Assembly: GCA_006969745.1 (NCBI GenBank)
Contig: CP030886.1
Coordinates: forward strand, 372,001 to 436,000
Length of the DNA: 64,000 nt
Direction of reading: 5' to 3'
Source of the DNA: Cytophagaceae bacterium
GTDB taxonomy: Bacteria > Bacteroidota > Bacteroidia > Cytophagales > Cyclobacteriaceae
Position 1 is the stretch's first letter; every line of letters begins with the position of its first letter. This document shows positions 1-8,214 of this stretch, in pieces. Both the position numbers and the translations under genes were made by a program. A model generated the notes under the pieces. It saw only the letters and a program-made list of their open reading frames with translations. It ran no database searches and was not told where the DNA came from.

Positions 1-1389
1 TGCCTTAAGTTCAAACTCAGCATTTTCAGGAACAATCCCCTTCCCATTTATCGCTGCCTTCAAATTGACTACTTGTGCAATTTCATTTTGAAAAAAGGCG
101 CCAACATTTAATTCCTTAAATTCTAAATTTCCATTGTAGGACATATTATTTGGATTCTGAGGTATTTTCAAATTTATGTCTGTGTGCACAGAACCCTGAT
201 CAGTCACAAAATCACCTCTAGCAACAAAATCATTCAAAAAACCAGCAAAGCTTCCCGTGAAATCAATTCGCCCCATTTGCTGAAGATTATCAGCATAATC
301 ACCTATATAAGGCCTCAAATCGGCAGGAATAACGTGAGAATCAGTTAGATCTGCCAGGATAAAAGTCTCTTTTATATCCGGCAAACCAAAACAGCTAACG
401 CCTCCTACAAAATATGATCTTCCATAACCGAATCTTGTCTCTTCAATATTGAAATCACCTACTGTACCCCAAATGATTCCATCTATCGTAATATCTTCCT
501 TAAGCTTATTGGTGCCTAGAATCATTCTCATGTCTTCATGAGAAATCCGCGAATTCTCAAAATGGAGAATGAAAGAAACACTATCTACAAAATAGCCTAA
601 ATCGTCTAACCCATTAAAGTAAAACTCCAAGCTGTCCGAAATATGACTTGTTGGAGTTTTCAGGTTCAGATTGTCTACACTTAGTGATTGATTGCTCAGG
701 TAAAATCTGGTATTGAATTCAGAAATTTCAAATCCTGAATTTTTTTCAACGGCAGACAATCGAATAAGGTCGCCTGATATTGTGTCGGAGACCAATGCCA
801 GCTCTGCCAAGTTAATATCAGGAATTGTCAACTTAAGATTTGAAAAATCCAGCTTTGAGCTATCGTGCTTTTTTGTTTTATCCAATAGACTTAATTCAAG
901 ATTATTCAAGTCAATTTGGTCTACATATAACGGCTTAGATTCTTTCTTGACAGTGTCTTTTTTCAGAGCGTTTAAAAACTGTGAAAGATTTAGTTTAGAT
1001 GCTGTATCATATTTGGTCAATTTTAATCTTAGATCACGTGCACTAATCTCCTCTACACTTAAATAGTTACCATTAATAATATCTCTAATAGCGTAATTAA
1101 TAGCTAGACTGCTCGAATAGATTAATGTGTCACTTTTTAAATCTTTGATAAGAATCTCCTCCAGGCTTGCCTGATCCAACCAGGATATTTTAACCCTTTC
1201 AATGGATATTTCATGATCGGTTTTCTTAGATATCTGCTGCAAAACCTTTTGTGCAAGAAATGTTTGAACGGGACGTAATTGAAGAAGTAGGATTACCAGT
1301 AGAAAAAAAGCAGCAGAATAGAAGAAAAGTCCTGAAAAAAGCCTCCAGAGTACCTTGCGGACGTTCGATATAGTTATCTTGGCATTCAA
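1..1389 (-). CDS. tamB: TamB-like translocation/assembly module protein, N-terminal part (cut by window edge)
   Basis: The minus strand is open from about 1389 to the window edge, giving at least 463 codons. The protein starts with a short basic stretch and one membrane anchor (about residues 12-30), then a long region of short alternating beta segments with S/T/N/D-rich turns. This is the usual start of TamB/AsmA-family proteins, which span the periplasm as a lipid-binding beta-helix and help outer-membrane biogenesis. The DUF490 C-terminus would lie outside the window. There is no in-frame ATG near the start; TTG at 1389 is the best candidate, only 6 bp from the GTG start of divergent tsaD. 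A tamB gene divergent from tsaD is familiar in Bacteroidota. The family call rests on fold pattern and context, not on a catalytic motif. Confidence 0.8.
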   Translation of the reverse strand, partial: MNAKITISNVRKVLWRLFSGLFFYSAAFFLLVILLLQLRPVQTFLAQKVLQQISKKTDHEISIERVKISWLDQASLEEILIKDLKSDTLIYSSSLAINYAIRDIINGNYLSVEEISARDLRLKLTKYDTASKLNLSQFLNALKKDTVKKESKPLYVDQIDLNNLELSLLDKTKKHDSSKLDFSNLKLTIPDINLAELALVSDTISGDLIRLSAVEKNSGFEISEFNTRFYLSNQSLSVDNLNLKTPTSHISDSLEFYFNGLDDLGYFVDSVSFILHFENSRISHEDMRMILGTNKLKEDITIDGIIWGTVGDFNIEETRFGYGRSYFVGGVSCFGLPDIKETFILADLTDSHVIPADLRPYIGDYADNLQQMGRIDFTGSFAGFLNDFVARGDFVTDQGSVHTDINLKIPQNPNNMSYNGNLEFKELNVGAFFQNEIAQVVNLKAAINGKGIVPENAEFELKA

Positions 1390-1395
1390 AAAAAA

Positions 1396-2397
1396 GTGGC
1401 GGTCATTCTTGGTATAGAGTCTTCTTGCGACGAAACTTCAGCTTCTATTTGTATTAACGGCAAAGTAATCAATAATGAAATTGCTAGCCAAGCTATACAT
1501 GAGCAATACGGAGGTGTTGTTCCTGAGTTGGCATCACGCGAACATCAAAGAAATATCGTGCCAGTAATTGATCATGTATTAAGGCATGCAGGTATTAACG
1601 CAAATAAACTTGATGCAATTGCCTATACAAGAGGTCCTGGGCTTCTAGGGGCATTGCTGATTGGGAATAGTTTTGCCAAATCAATGGCTGCTTCGCTAAA
1701 CATCCCACTCATTCCGATTCACCATATGAAGGCTCATGTAATGGCACATTTCATAGATGATCCTAAACCAAGTTATCCATTTATTTGCTTGACCGTAAGT
1801 GGTGGACACACACAAATTTTGAAAGTGATTAGTCCAACTGAAATGATCATCTTAGGTCAAACTCAGGACGATGCTGTTGGAGAGGCATTTGATAAAGCAG
1901 CTAAGCTATTAGGGTTGCCGTATCCAGGAGGGCCGATGATTGATAAAATGGCGAAGGATGGTGACCCCTATAAATTCAAATTTGCTGAATCTGAAATGCC
2001 GGCTCTTGATTACTCATTTAGTGGGATTAAAACATCCATTCTATATTTTTTGAGGAAAGAACTTAAAAATGATAAGGATTTTATCACTAACAATATCAAT
2101 GATCTAGCAGCAAGCATTCAGCAGACTTTAATATCAATGCTTATGAATAAATTGATAAATGCCGCTAATCAAGAGAATATCAATCAAATTGCAATCGCTG
2201 GCGGTGTTTCAGCCAATAGCGGATTAAGAGAAGCTATAGAAAACGGAGCAAAGAAATACGGTTGGCAAACTTTCATTCCAGACTTTCAATATTGTACCGA
2301 CAATGCAGGAATGATTGCGATGAGCGGTCACATTCTATACCAAGAGAAGGCATTTGGCGATATAGCCGATAGTCCGTTGCCCAGAATGCCATTTTAA
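1396..2397 (+). CDS. tsaD: tRNA N6-adenosine threonylcarbamoyltransferase TsaD
   Basis: Transfers the threonylcarbamoyl group from threonylcarbamoyl-AMP to A37 of ANN-decoding tRNAs, working in the cytoplasm with TsaB and TsaE. At 333 residues it has normal length. The N-terminal IESSCDETSA motif of the ASKHA fold is at 7-16. The metal ligands are in HHMKAH (His110 and His114). SGGHTQ at 135-140 is the nucleotide loop, followed by GEAFDKAAKLLGLPYPGGP, and the last Asp ligand lies in CTDNAGM near 300. The start is GTG; no ATG precedes the conserved N-terminus. It heads a co-directional run with smpB (24 nt gap) and the HNH gene. TsaB and TsaE are not in the window. Confidence 0.97.
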   Translation: MAVILGIESSCDETSASICINGKVINNEIASQAIHEQYGGVVPELASREHQRNIVPVIDHVLRHAGINANKLDAIAYTRGPGLLGALLIGNSFAKSMAASLNIPLIPIHHMKAHVMAHFIDDPKPSYPFICLTVSGGHTQILKVISPTEMIILGQTQDDAVGEAFDKAAKLLGLPYPGGPMIDKMAKDGDPYKFKFAESEMPALDYSFSGIKTSILYFLRKELKNDKDFITNNINDLAASIQQTLISMLMNKLINAANQENINQIAIAGGVSANSGLREAIENGAKKYGWQTFIPDFQYCTDNAGMIAMSGHILYQEKAFGDIADSPLPRMPF

Positions 2398-2421
2398 AGT
2401 ACTGTGCTATATATTTAAACT

Positions 2422-2889
2422 ATGAGTAAGGATAAGAGTAGATTTTCTAACAACATTCAGATCAAAAACCGAAAGGCTAGCTATGAATATGAATTTGTAG
2501 AGAAGGTGGAGGCAGGTATCATGTTAAAAGGTACAGAAATCAAATCCTTGAGGGAAGGTAAGGCGAGCATACAAGAAGCATATTGCTTCTTTAAAAAAGG
2601 TGAACTTTTTGTAAAAGGGATGAATATTTCACCTTACACTCAGGCAAGTTTTGAAAGTCATGATATGACAAGAGATCGTAAGCTATTACTCAAAAAAAGA
2701 GAATTGGAGAAGTTTAAATCCAAAATGGATGAGAAGGGACTTACTATCATTCCAGTGAAGCTTTACATCAACAGTCGAGGACTAGCTAAGCTAGAAGTGG
2801 CACTGGCAAAGGGCAAAAAAATCTACGACAAGCGAGATAGTATTAAGAAGAAAGATCAAAAAAGAGAGTTGGACAGGATGAAAATATGA
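2422..2889 (+). CDS. smpB: SsrA-binding protein SmpB
   Basis: Binds tmRNA and brings it to stalled ribosomes for trans-translation. The 155-residue length is typical. The OB-fold core is visible: the early ASYEYEFVEKVEAGIML strand, then LKGTEIKSLREGKASIQEAY at about 35-54, which is the family signature. The C-terminal tail from about residue 130 is rich in Lys and Arg, as needed to enter the mRNA channel of the ribosome. It follows tsaD by 24 nt and precedes the HNH gene by 4 nt, so co-transcription is likely. The tmRNA gene itself (ssrA) is not seen in this window. Confidence 0.97.
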   Translation: MSKDKSRFSNNIQIKNRKASYEYEFVEKVEAGIMLKGTEIKSLREGKASIQEAYCFFKKGELFVKGMNISPYTQASFESHDMTRDRKLLLKKRELEKFKSKMDEKGLTIIPVKLYINSRGLAKLEVALAKGKKIYDKRDSIKKKDQKRELDRMKI

Positions 2890-2893
2890 TGTT

Positions 2894-3403
2894 ATGAATA
2901 CTGTATTGGTATTGAATCAAGACTATACACCACTTACTGTATGCTCAGTCCAGCGTGCATTTATGCTTTTGTTTTTAAAAAAAGCAGACCTCATTTCTGA
3001 CATAAAAGAAAAGCGCCTTAGATCTATTTCGCATTCATTCCCGTTTCCTTCAGTTATCAAAGTGAAGTATTATGTAAGTATTCCTTACAAAGGTGTAGTC
3101 ATGAGCCGTCACAATATATTCAAGCGTGATGGAGGGAAATGTCAATATTGTGGTACAAGCAAAGAACTTACAATTGACCATGTAGTGCCAAGATCAAAAG
3201 GAGGTAAATCTACCTGGACAAATCTTGTAACAGCATGTAAAAAATGTAATTCACGAAAAAGCGACTTTCCTCTTGAAAAGGTGGGCATGAAATTGAGCAA
3301 AGCACCTGTAAAACCATCTTATCTAACCTTCTTACGTATGAATAATGGTGCCTTTAGAGATGATTGGACTCCGTACCTAAATCCTAAGAAAGCGAGTGCT
3401 TAA
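2894..3403 (+). CDS. HNH endonuclease family protein
   Basis: A 169-residue protein whose C-terminal half is a clear HNH nuclease domain. Two zinc-binding CxxC pairs (Cys83/Cys86 and Cys115/Cys118) frame IDHVVPRSKGG, where His96 is the expected general base, followed by the Asn of TNLVTAC. The N-terminal 60 residues (VLNQDYTPLTVCSVQRAF) match the chromosomal HNH family widespread in Bacteroidota and Cyanobacteria. That family has no firmly known role; it is not a homing endonuclease inside an intron here. It follows smpB by only 4 nt and so probably belongs to the tsaD-smpB transcript. The biochemical class is secure, the cellular role is not. Confidence 0.9.
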   Translation: MNTVLVLNQDYTPLTVCSVQRAFMLLFLKKADLISDIKEKRLRSISHSFPFPSVIKVKYYVSIPYKGVVMSRHNIFKRDGGKCQYCGTSKELTIDHVVPRSKGGKSTWTNLVTACKKCNSRKSDFPLEKVGMKLSKAPVKPSYLTFLRMNNGAFRDDWTPYLNPKKASA

Positions 3404-3412
3404 CTTACATAT

Positions 3413-3763
3413 ATGAAATATATACCTATACTATTTGTTACTATCCTCTGTCTCTCTTGTGCTGTGGAGGAAAATAAAAAAGAGTCTGAACGTGAAGAAA
3501 CACTTGAACGATTCGAAGAACAAAAGCGAGAAATTGAAGAAGATATTGAAAAACTTAAAGAGGACAGTAAAGAGGCTGCCGAGGATGCTAAACGAGACAT
3601 AGAAACTGCTCTTAGAAAGTTGAAAAGGCAAAGAGAAAAGGTAATAGATGAAGCTGATAAGCTTCGAAAAGCCACTAAAAAGGAATTGGAAAAAGCATTA
3701 GATGAAGCCAAAGGTGAATATGAAGAATGGCTTAAAGAAAAAAAGAAACAATTAAATGAATAA
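3413..3763 (+). CDS. Small coiled-coil lipoprotein
   Basis: A 116-residue protein with an N-terminal lipoprotein signal (MKYIPILFVTILCLSC, acylated Cys16). The rest is almost entirely one highly charged alpha-helix of repeating E/K/R heptads, a predicted coiled coil from about residue 25 to the end, with no aromatic core. The residues after Cys16 are AVEENK. It lies 9 nt behind the HNH gene and ends just before a strong terminator, so it is probably the last gene of that transcript. The helix resembles small periplasmic coiled-coil lipoproteins, but I recognise no named family and give no function. A long antisense reading frame here is a product of its biased codons. Confidence 0.8.
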   Translation: MKYIPILFVTILCLSCAVEENKKESEREETLERFEEQKREIEEDIEKLKEDSKEAAEDAKRDIETALRKLKRQREKVIDEADKLRKATKKELEKALDEAKGEYEEWLKEKKKQLNE

Positions 3764-3764
3764 C

Positions 3765-3797
3765 AAAAAAAGCCTGATCAAATGATCAGGCTTTTTT
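3765..3797. terminator. Bidirectional intrinsic terminator
   Basis: A 9-bp perfect stem (GCCTGATCA / TGATCAGGC) is flanked by an A-tract on the left and a T-tract on the right. It therefore forms a terminator with a U-tract in both directions. It sits between the convergent lipoprotein gene (stop at 3763) and the exbD gene (stop at 3822). Confidence 0.92.
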
Positions 3798-3821
3798 ATT
3801 ACTATAATTTGAAAAAGTTAT

Positions 3822-4283
3822 TTAATTCTTAACTCCTTTTAATGACTTATAGAGGATCTTCCTAGCGTTAGACTTCCTCAACGTTTGCTCAACGTCAGAA
3901 ACGATGCCCATCTTCACTTCAGAATCAATGTTCAATGCCATTGTAATTCTGTCTCGTTCTGCTTCTGACAATTTATCCTTTTCCTGATTTACGAAAAGAG
4001 TCAACTCATCAGCTTCCATAAAAACATCATTTGTCTGGATTCTAGGCTCAGCACCATAAGTGCCAACATTCTTGGGTTCACCAATATAAATATGGCTTAC
4101 CAAAGATTTTTTCTGAATCTTTGAAAGTTGATCCGCCTTTGGAAGAACCTGTTTTACTAAAATCTCCTGTTCTCTCATCACAGTTGTAACCATGAAGAAG
4201 AATAGCAGCATAAAGATAATATCAGGCAATGCTGCCGTGGGAATATCCTGAGATGCGCTTGAACTTTTCTTAAACTTCGACAT
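3822..4283 (-). CDS. ExbD/TolR-family biopolymer transport protein (second copy)
   Basis: A 153-residue ExbD/TolR-type protein: short cytoplasmic N-terminus, one membrane helix at about 18-38 (PDIIFMLLFFFMVTTVM, with the conserved Asp that carries protons), then a periplasmic domain. With an ExbB/MotA/TolQ channel it turns proton flow into force on the outer membrane, either for TonB-type uptake or for Tol-type envelope maintenance. It is the last of four minus-strand genes, 7 nt behind another exbD. Two tandem exbD genes behind one exbB are usual in Bacteroidota. No tonB or tolB is adjacent, so the served pathway is open. The terminator at 3765-3797 ends the operon. Confidence 0.9.
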   Translation of the reverse strand: MSKFKKSSSASQDIPTAALPDIIFMLLFFFMVTTVMREQEILVKQVLPKADQLSKIQKKSLVSHIYIGEPKNVGTYGAEPRIQTNDVFMEADELTLFVNQEKDKLSEAERDRITMALNIDSEVKMGIVSDVEQTLRKSNARKILYKSLKGVKN

Positions 4284-4290
4284 AATTCAA

Positions 4291-4911
4291 CTATTTATCT
4301 GGTTCTGCAATAGAGATTGCTTTAGGAATACCCGCCTTACCCTGCTCATACATCCTTTTCTCCACATCTTTGGACTTATCCAATTCCAGGTATTCTTGGG
4401 CTGTAATTCCCACTCGCTCTGCATAGATTTCATTGTATGCAGCTTGAGCTGCATCTAGAACATCTATATATAGCTCGTAGCTAGTACCTCTATTCGCTTT
4501 AAATGATACAACGGCTTTGCCAGGATGATCAGAAGATTCAGGGCTTTGCTTAGCTCTGGCTTTCATCTGAGAAGGCAGGCTATTGTAAGTATCAATACCT
4601 GACTGATCTGGATTGCCAAAGTTCAAGATGAACGCCTTGATCTCTTCTTTTAGTTCCGACATAGGCTTAACGTATACCTCATTCTCTACCAAAAGCTGAT
4701 CGTTTGAGTTTGCAAGAATTTTGAAGATATTTCTCTCCTGAAATTCAACAATCGGCTGATCCGGTTCTGGTGGAGGAGGTAACTGCATCAGAATTCCTTT
4801 GTCATTCGCAATCGTGGTGGTTACCAGAAAGAAAATGAGAAGCAGGAAAGCAATGTCAGCCATAGAGCCTGAACTCACTTCCGGAGTGCCTCTATCTTTA
4901 TTCCTCGCCAT
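4291..4911 (-). CDS. ExbD/TolR-family biopolymer transport protein (first copy)
   Basis: A 206-residue ExbD-type protein, longer than its neighbour. A single membrane helix lies at about 18-37 (MADIAFLLLIFFLVTTT; Asp19 is the proton-carrying acidic residue). A proline-rich stretch (LPPPPEPDQP) near 45-54 leads into the periplasmic domain. That domain contains an insert of about 40 residues absent from the shorter copy. The difference suggests a heteromeric stator or two different outer-membrane partners; this is inference. Its ATG overlaps the stop of the upstream gene by one base (TAATG), a sign of translational coupling. Confidence 0.9.
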   Translation of the reverse strand: MARNKDRGTPEVSSGSMADIAFLLLIFFLVTTTIANDKGILMQLPPPPEPDQPIVEFQERNIFKILANSNDQLLVENEVYVKPMSELKEEIKAFILNFGNPDQSGIDTYNSLPSQMKARAKQSPESSDHPGKAVVSFKANRGTSYELYIDVLDAAQAAYNEIYAERVGITAQEYLELDKSKDVEKRMYEQGKAGIPKAISIAEPDK

Positions 4912-5213
4912 TATTCAGTTGCTTTTTTGATTTCTGTATATACGATACCGCCAATAGCCGCAATCGCAAGAATGTAAAATGTTGTCAATCCTGCGCCTAC
5001 AAGTTTGGCTGTTGTCTCAGAAGCATCACCTGAGTTTTCTCCGCTCGCAGTAAAAAATGCTATCAAGAAAACAACCAGTAATCCTCCAACTCCCATTCCC
5101 ATTTTCTTTAATGAGTCCGGATCGCTCATTGCCTTCATTAGTGGCATGCCTACAGCTGTAAGTATGCAAACACCGATGAGTATATATGATATAAATAATC
5201 CTACATCAACCAT
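4911..5213 (-). CDS. Small three-helix membrane protein of the ExbB/ExbD operon
   Basis: A 100-residue, very hydrophobic protein with three predicted membrane helices at about 5-27, 38-56 and 72-93 and short polar ends (C-terminus EIKKATE). It lies between the exbB-like gene (17 nt upstream) and the first exbD (1-nt overlap). A protein of this kind is often found at the same place in Cytophagales operons and is annotated as hypothetical. Context suggests an accessory part of the proton-channel complex, but no motif shows this. Confidence 0.8.
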   Translation of the reverse strand: MVDVGLFISYILIGVCILTAVGMPLMKAMSDPDSLKKMGMGVGGLLVVFLIAFFTASGENSGDASETTAKLVGAGLTTFYILAIAAIGGIVYTEIKKATE

Positions 5214-5230
5214 ATCTTAATCGATTTAGA

Positions 5231-6052
5231 TTATTTAGAAAGATTGTGCTTAACAAGAAGATCAACTAATGAAATAGAAGCATCTTCCATGCTGTTTACA
5301 ATTGAATCAACTTTTGATACAAGGTAGTTGTAGAAAAGCTGAAGAATTACAGCTACTATAAGACCACCTACTGTAGTCAATAGTGCAACTTTAATACCGC
5401 TTGCTACTAGTGCTGGAGATACGTCACCTGCTTCTGCAATAGCATCGAAAGCCTCAATCATACCTATTACTGTTCCCATGAAGCCAAGCATAGGCGCAAG
5501 AGAGATAAAAAGTGAAATCCAGATCATTCCTCTTTCCAGCTTACCCATTTCTACAGATCCGTATGCAATGATAGATTTCTCAACCATCTCAACACCTTCA
5601 GACATTCTAAGAAGTCCTTGTGTAAAGATTGAAGCAACCGGGCCTCTTGTATTTCTGCAAACTTCCTTCGCAGCATCAGCGCCACCCGCACTCAAGGCAT
5701 CTTCTACGTCAGCAAGAAGCTTTTTCGTGTTAGTAGAAGCCATATTCAGGTGAATAATTCTTTCGATGGCAATTGCTAAACCAAGAATCAAACATGCAAG
5801 AACGATTCCCATGAACGTTGGTCCACCATCAATGAATTGTTCTTTTACTACCTGGTGAAATCCTTTTGATGGTGCAGCTTCTTCTACAGGAGCAACTATC
5901 TCAGCGATTTCTTCTACAGGCTCTTCATATACTTCTTCGGTTTGCGCGGAGTCTACATCTGCAGAATCTGCTGCAGCATCAGAAAACTCCTGCGCTGTAG
6001 CGCTGAAGGTAAAAACACCTGCCAACATTAAGAGAGTCAATAACTTTTTCAT
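5231..6052 (-). CDS. MotA/TolQ/ExbB proton channel family protein
   Basis: A 273-residue channel subunit of the ExbB/TolQ/MotA family, which forms the inner-membrane ring around ExbD. A cleavable signal (MKKLLTLLMLAGVFTFSATA, about 1-20) is followed by an acidic periplasmic stretch (about 21-60) rich in Glu, Val and Pro. Three membrane helices follow at about 75-97, 175-198 and 215-238. The conserved channel motif PMLGFMGTVIGMIEAF is at about 187-202. The signal peptide plus acidic extension is common in Bacteroidota ExbB proteins and absent from E. coli ExbB. It heads the operon, with about 140 bp to the upstream tRNA-Ser gene on the same strand. Confidence 0.93.
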   Translation of the reverse strand: MKKLLTLLMLAGVFTFSATAQEFSDAAADSADVDSAQTEEVYEEPVEEIAEIVAPVEEAAPSKGFHQVVKEQFIDGGPTFMGIVLACLILGLAIAIERIIHLNMASTNTKKLLADVEDALSAGGADAAKEVCRNTRGPVASIFTQGLLRMSEGVEMVEKSIIAYGSVEMGKLERGMIWISLFISLAPMLGFMGTVIGMIEAFDAIAEAGDVSPALVASGIKVALLTTVGGLIVAVILQLFYNYLVSKVDSIVNSMEDASISLVDLLVKHNLSK

Positions 6053-6194
6053 AATTCAGTCTTGTAAGTTAAGTCTTCGGTTTAGTTAAATATTTAAGTT
6101 TTAGTAAAATTCAAATTTGCATTTTCATTCCCACAAAATTCGCACCATTCATAAAATATCCGAATCTTGAAGTCCTTCTCCGCAAAAATAATCG

Positions 6195-6282
6195 CAGAGA
6201 GGAAGGGATTCGAACCCTCGATACCCTTTTGAGGTATACACACTTTCCAGGCGTGCGCCTTCGACCACTCGGCCACCTCTCT
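6195..6282 (-). tRNA. tRNA-Ser (anticodon GGA)
   Basis: An 88-nt class II tRNA on the minus strand. The acceptor stem AGAGAGG/CCTCTCT is followed by discriminator G. The D-arm is GCCGAGTGGTCGAAGGC. The anticodon stem CACGC/GTGTG closes loop CTGGAAA with anticodon GGA, which reads serine UCC/UCU. A long variable arm and the T-arm with GTTCGAATC follow. The next bases are CGA, so the CCA end is not encoded and must be added after transcription. Confidence 0.97.
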
Positions 6283-6372
6283 GTAGGTCGTCACTTCTGA
6301 CGGGCTACAAATAAATCATGAAAAATACCTTTATGCAAGTTTTATTCGAACATCAAGGTCATTCTCAGTATT

Positions 6373-7437
6373 TCATTCAGGCAAAGCATCCATTTCGCCA
6401 GCCAATGAATAGGTAAGTTTGTGTTTCAATTCATCAATATTTTCAGTGGAGCCCAGCAAAAACATCATTTTTGTCACTGCAGCCTCTGTAGTAATGTCTC
6501 CACCACTCAAAACCCCTATTTCATTCAGCTTTTTACTTGTTTCATACCTTCCTTGCTCTACTTCCCCTCCTATGCATTGGCTCACGTTAAGGATCACCTT
6601 TCCTCTTTCTATCGCTTCCTGCAGGCACTTGATGAACCAATTGAAGCTCATGGTATTTCCTGAGCCAAATGTTTCCATCACAATTCCTTTGATATTTTCA
6701 TTCTCAAGAATCGATCGAACTACATGCTCTGTGATGCCAGGGAAAATCTTTAAAATAGCCACATTGGAATCGAGATTATTCTGAACAACGAGCTCTGCTT
6801 CATCATCATATGGCTTTAATGCCGGATAGTTGAATTCAATCTCAATGCCCGCCTCAGCCAATACCGGATAATTTTCTGATTCGAAAGCTGCAAATGTGCT
6901 ACTTCGAAGCTTTTGTGAACGAGAACCCCTTAAAAGGAGGTAGTTGAAATAAACGCATACTTCACTTACTATGGGCTGGCCGTCAGCATGCGCTGCGGCA
7001 ATTTCTAGTGCCGTAATTAAATTTTCTCTTGCATCCGAACGGATAGAACCTATTGGCATCTGGGCTCCTGTAAAAATCACAGGCTTATTCAGTCCTTGAA
7101 GTATATAACTAAGCATGGAAGCTGAGTAAGCCATTGTATCTGTCCCGTGAAGAATGACAAAAGCATCGTATTGAGAGTAATTTTCCTCAATGATGTAAGC
7201 CATATCTTTCCAATCCTGAATGAGAATATTGGATGAATCGATTGGTTTTGGAAAGGAGATAACCGTAAGTCGAATGCCCAATTGACGCAACTCAGGTACA
7301 CGGTCGACAACTTTTCCAAAGTTGAATGGCGCAAGCGCCCCGCTAGCATCCTGGATCATTCCGAAGGTACCTCCTGTATAAATGATCAGAACAGAACGCT
7401 CTCCTACTTCATTGATGTTTACGATCTTATACTTCAA
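6373..7437 (-). CDS. ansA: Type I (cytoplasmic) L-asparaginase
   Basis: Hydrolyses L-asparagine to aspartate and ammonia. The 354-residue length and the absence of a signal peptide fit the cytoplasmic type I enzyme. The first active-site motif IYTGGTFGMI has its nucleophilic Thr at 21. The second, HGTDTMAYSAS, is at 97-107 and contains the Thr-Asp pair. The C-terminal part (SGGDITTEAAVTKMMFLLG) matches the family. It is the last gene of the minus-strand operon, 12 nt after tatD. No terminator is obvious in the 90 bp between its stop and the tRNA gene. Confidence 0.94.
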   Translation of the reverse strand: MKYKIVNINEVGERSVLIIYTGGTFGMIQDASGALAPFNFGKVVDRVPELRQLGIRLTVISFPKPIDSSNILIQDWKDMAYIIEENYSQYDAFVILHGTDTMAYSASMLSYILQGLNKPVIFTGAQMPIGSIRSDARENLITALEIAAAHADGQPIVSEVCVYFNYLLLRGSRSQKLRSSTFAAFESENYPVLAEAGIEIEFNYPALKPYDDEAELVVQNNLDSNVAILKIFPGITEHVVRSILENENIKGIVMETFGSGNTMSFNWFIKCLQEAIERGKVILNVSQCIGGEVEQGRYETSKKLNEIGVLSGGDITTEAAVTKMMFLLGSTENIDELKHKLTYSLAGEMDALPE

Positions 7438-7449
7438 TTGAAATTGCTT

Positions 7450-8214
7450 TTACGACGGGAAAAATAGCGCATTTGCATTTGCCGTTGTTAATTTTTCAAT
7501 GGCTTCAGCAGTTGAATCTAAATATTCAGCGACTTTATTTTTAACTAGGGATACATAAGCTGGCTCATTTCGCTTACCACGATGTGGAGTCGGTGTCAAA
7601 TAGGGACTATCGGTCTCTAAAATAATTTTAGTTTGATCTAAATGTGGTATCACTTTATCCATCCCTCCATTCTTGAATGTGCTCACACCTCCAATCCCAA
7701 GATAAAATCCCAGGTCTGTTATTTGCTTTCCCTGTTCTATTGAGCCGGTGAAGCAGTGGAAGACCCCTTTAAGTCCTTTTCCTTTGTAGCTACTAACCAG
7801 TGATATTGTTTCATCGATTGTCTCTCTGCAATGGATCACGATCGGAAGATCATGCTTTAGGCCTTGTTCACATTGAAAATGAAAAGCTTCTTTCTGTTGC
7901 TCCCAAAATGTTTTGTCCCAATATAAATCTGTTCCCATCTCCCCAACTGCTAGAAATGAGCGTTTATTCAGCCAATCCTCAACCAGCTGGAGTTCTGTTT
8001 CAAAATCTTCTTTGACCGAACAAGGATGTAGTCCCATCATTGGGAAACAAATATTTGGGTACTTCACTTCCAATTCCAACATTTGATCGATCGTGGTACT
8101 GTCTATATTCGGCAGCAAAATTTTTTCTATCCCACTTTCGAGCGCCCGATTTATGACTTCATCAATATCCTCGGTGAAATGTTCCAAATAAATGTGCGCG
8201 TGTGTATCAATCAT
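7450..8214 (-). CDS. tatD: TatD family metal-dependent hydrolase
   Basis: A 254-residue TIM-barrel amidohydrolase of the TatD family, known as 3'-5' DNases and possible D-aminoacyl-tRNA deacylases. Metal-binding motifs appear in order: DTHAH (His5, His7), AVGEMGTD (Glu), VIHCRE (His), FHCFTG (His) and ETDSPYLTP (Asp near 206). YLTPTPHRGKRNEP is the family signature near the C-terminus. Its start overlaps the stop of the deacetylase gene by 4 nt (ATGA). The family is secure; the substrate in this organism is not known from sequence. Confidence 0.93.
   Translation of the reverse strand: MIDTHAHIYLEHFTEDIDEVINRALESGIEKILLPNIDSTTIDQMLELEVKYPNICFPMMGLHPCSVKEDFETELQLVEDWLNKRSFLAVGEMGTDLYWDKTFWEQQKEAFHFQCEQGLKHDLPIVIHCRETIDETISLVSSYKGKGLKGVFHCFTGSIEQGKQITDLGFYLGIGGVSTFKNGGMDKVIPHLDQTKIILETDSPYLTPTPHRGKRNEPAYVSLVKNKVAEYLDSTAEAIEKLTTANANALFFPS

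Noticed and set aside
713..1066. A 117-codon plus-strand frame
   Set aside because: It lies antisense inside the tamB-like gene, which has a continuous frame with a plausible protein on the other strand.
2894..3403. HNH gene as part of a mobile intron or phage
   Set aside because: It is tightly packed between housekeeping genes, with no intron ends or phage genes nearby, and belongs to a common chromosomal family.
3400..3711. A Ser/Phe-rich minus-strand frame of 103 codons
   Set aside because: It is the antisense of the coiled-coil lipoprotein; the Lys/Glu codons of that gene give Ser/Leu/Phe on the other strand.
6094..6294. A 66-codon minus-strand frame across the tRNA
   Set aside because: It covers the whole tRNA-Ser gene and its product is simply the translated tRNA (VAEWSKAHAWK), a known false gene.
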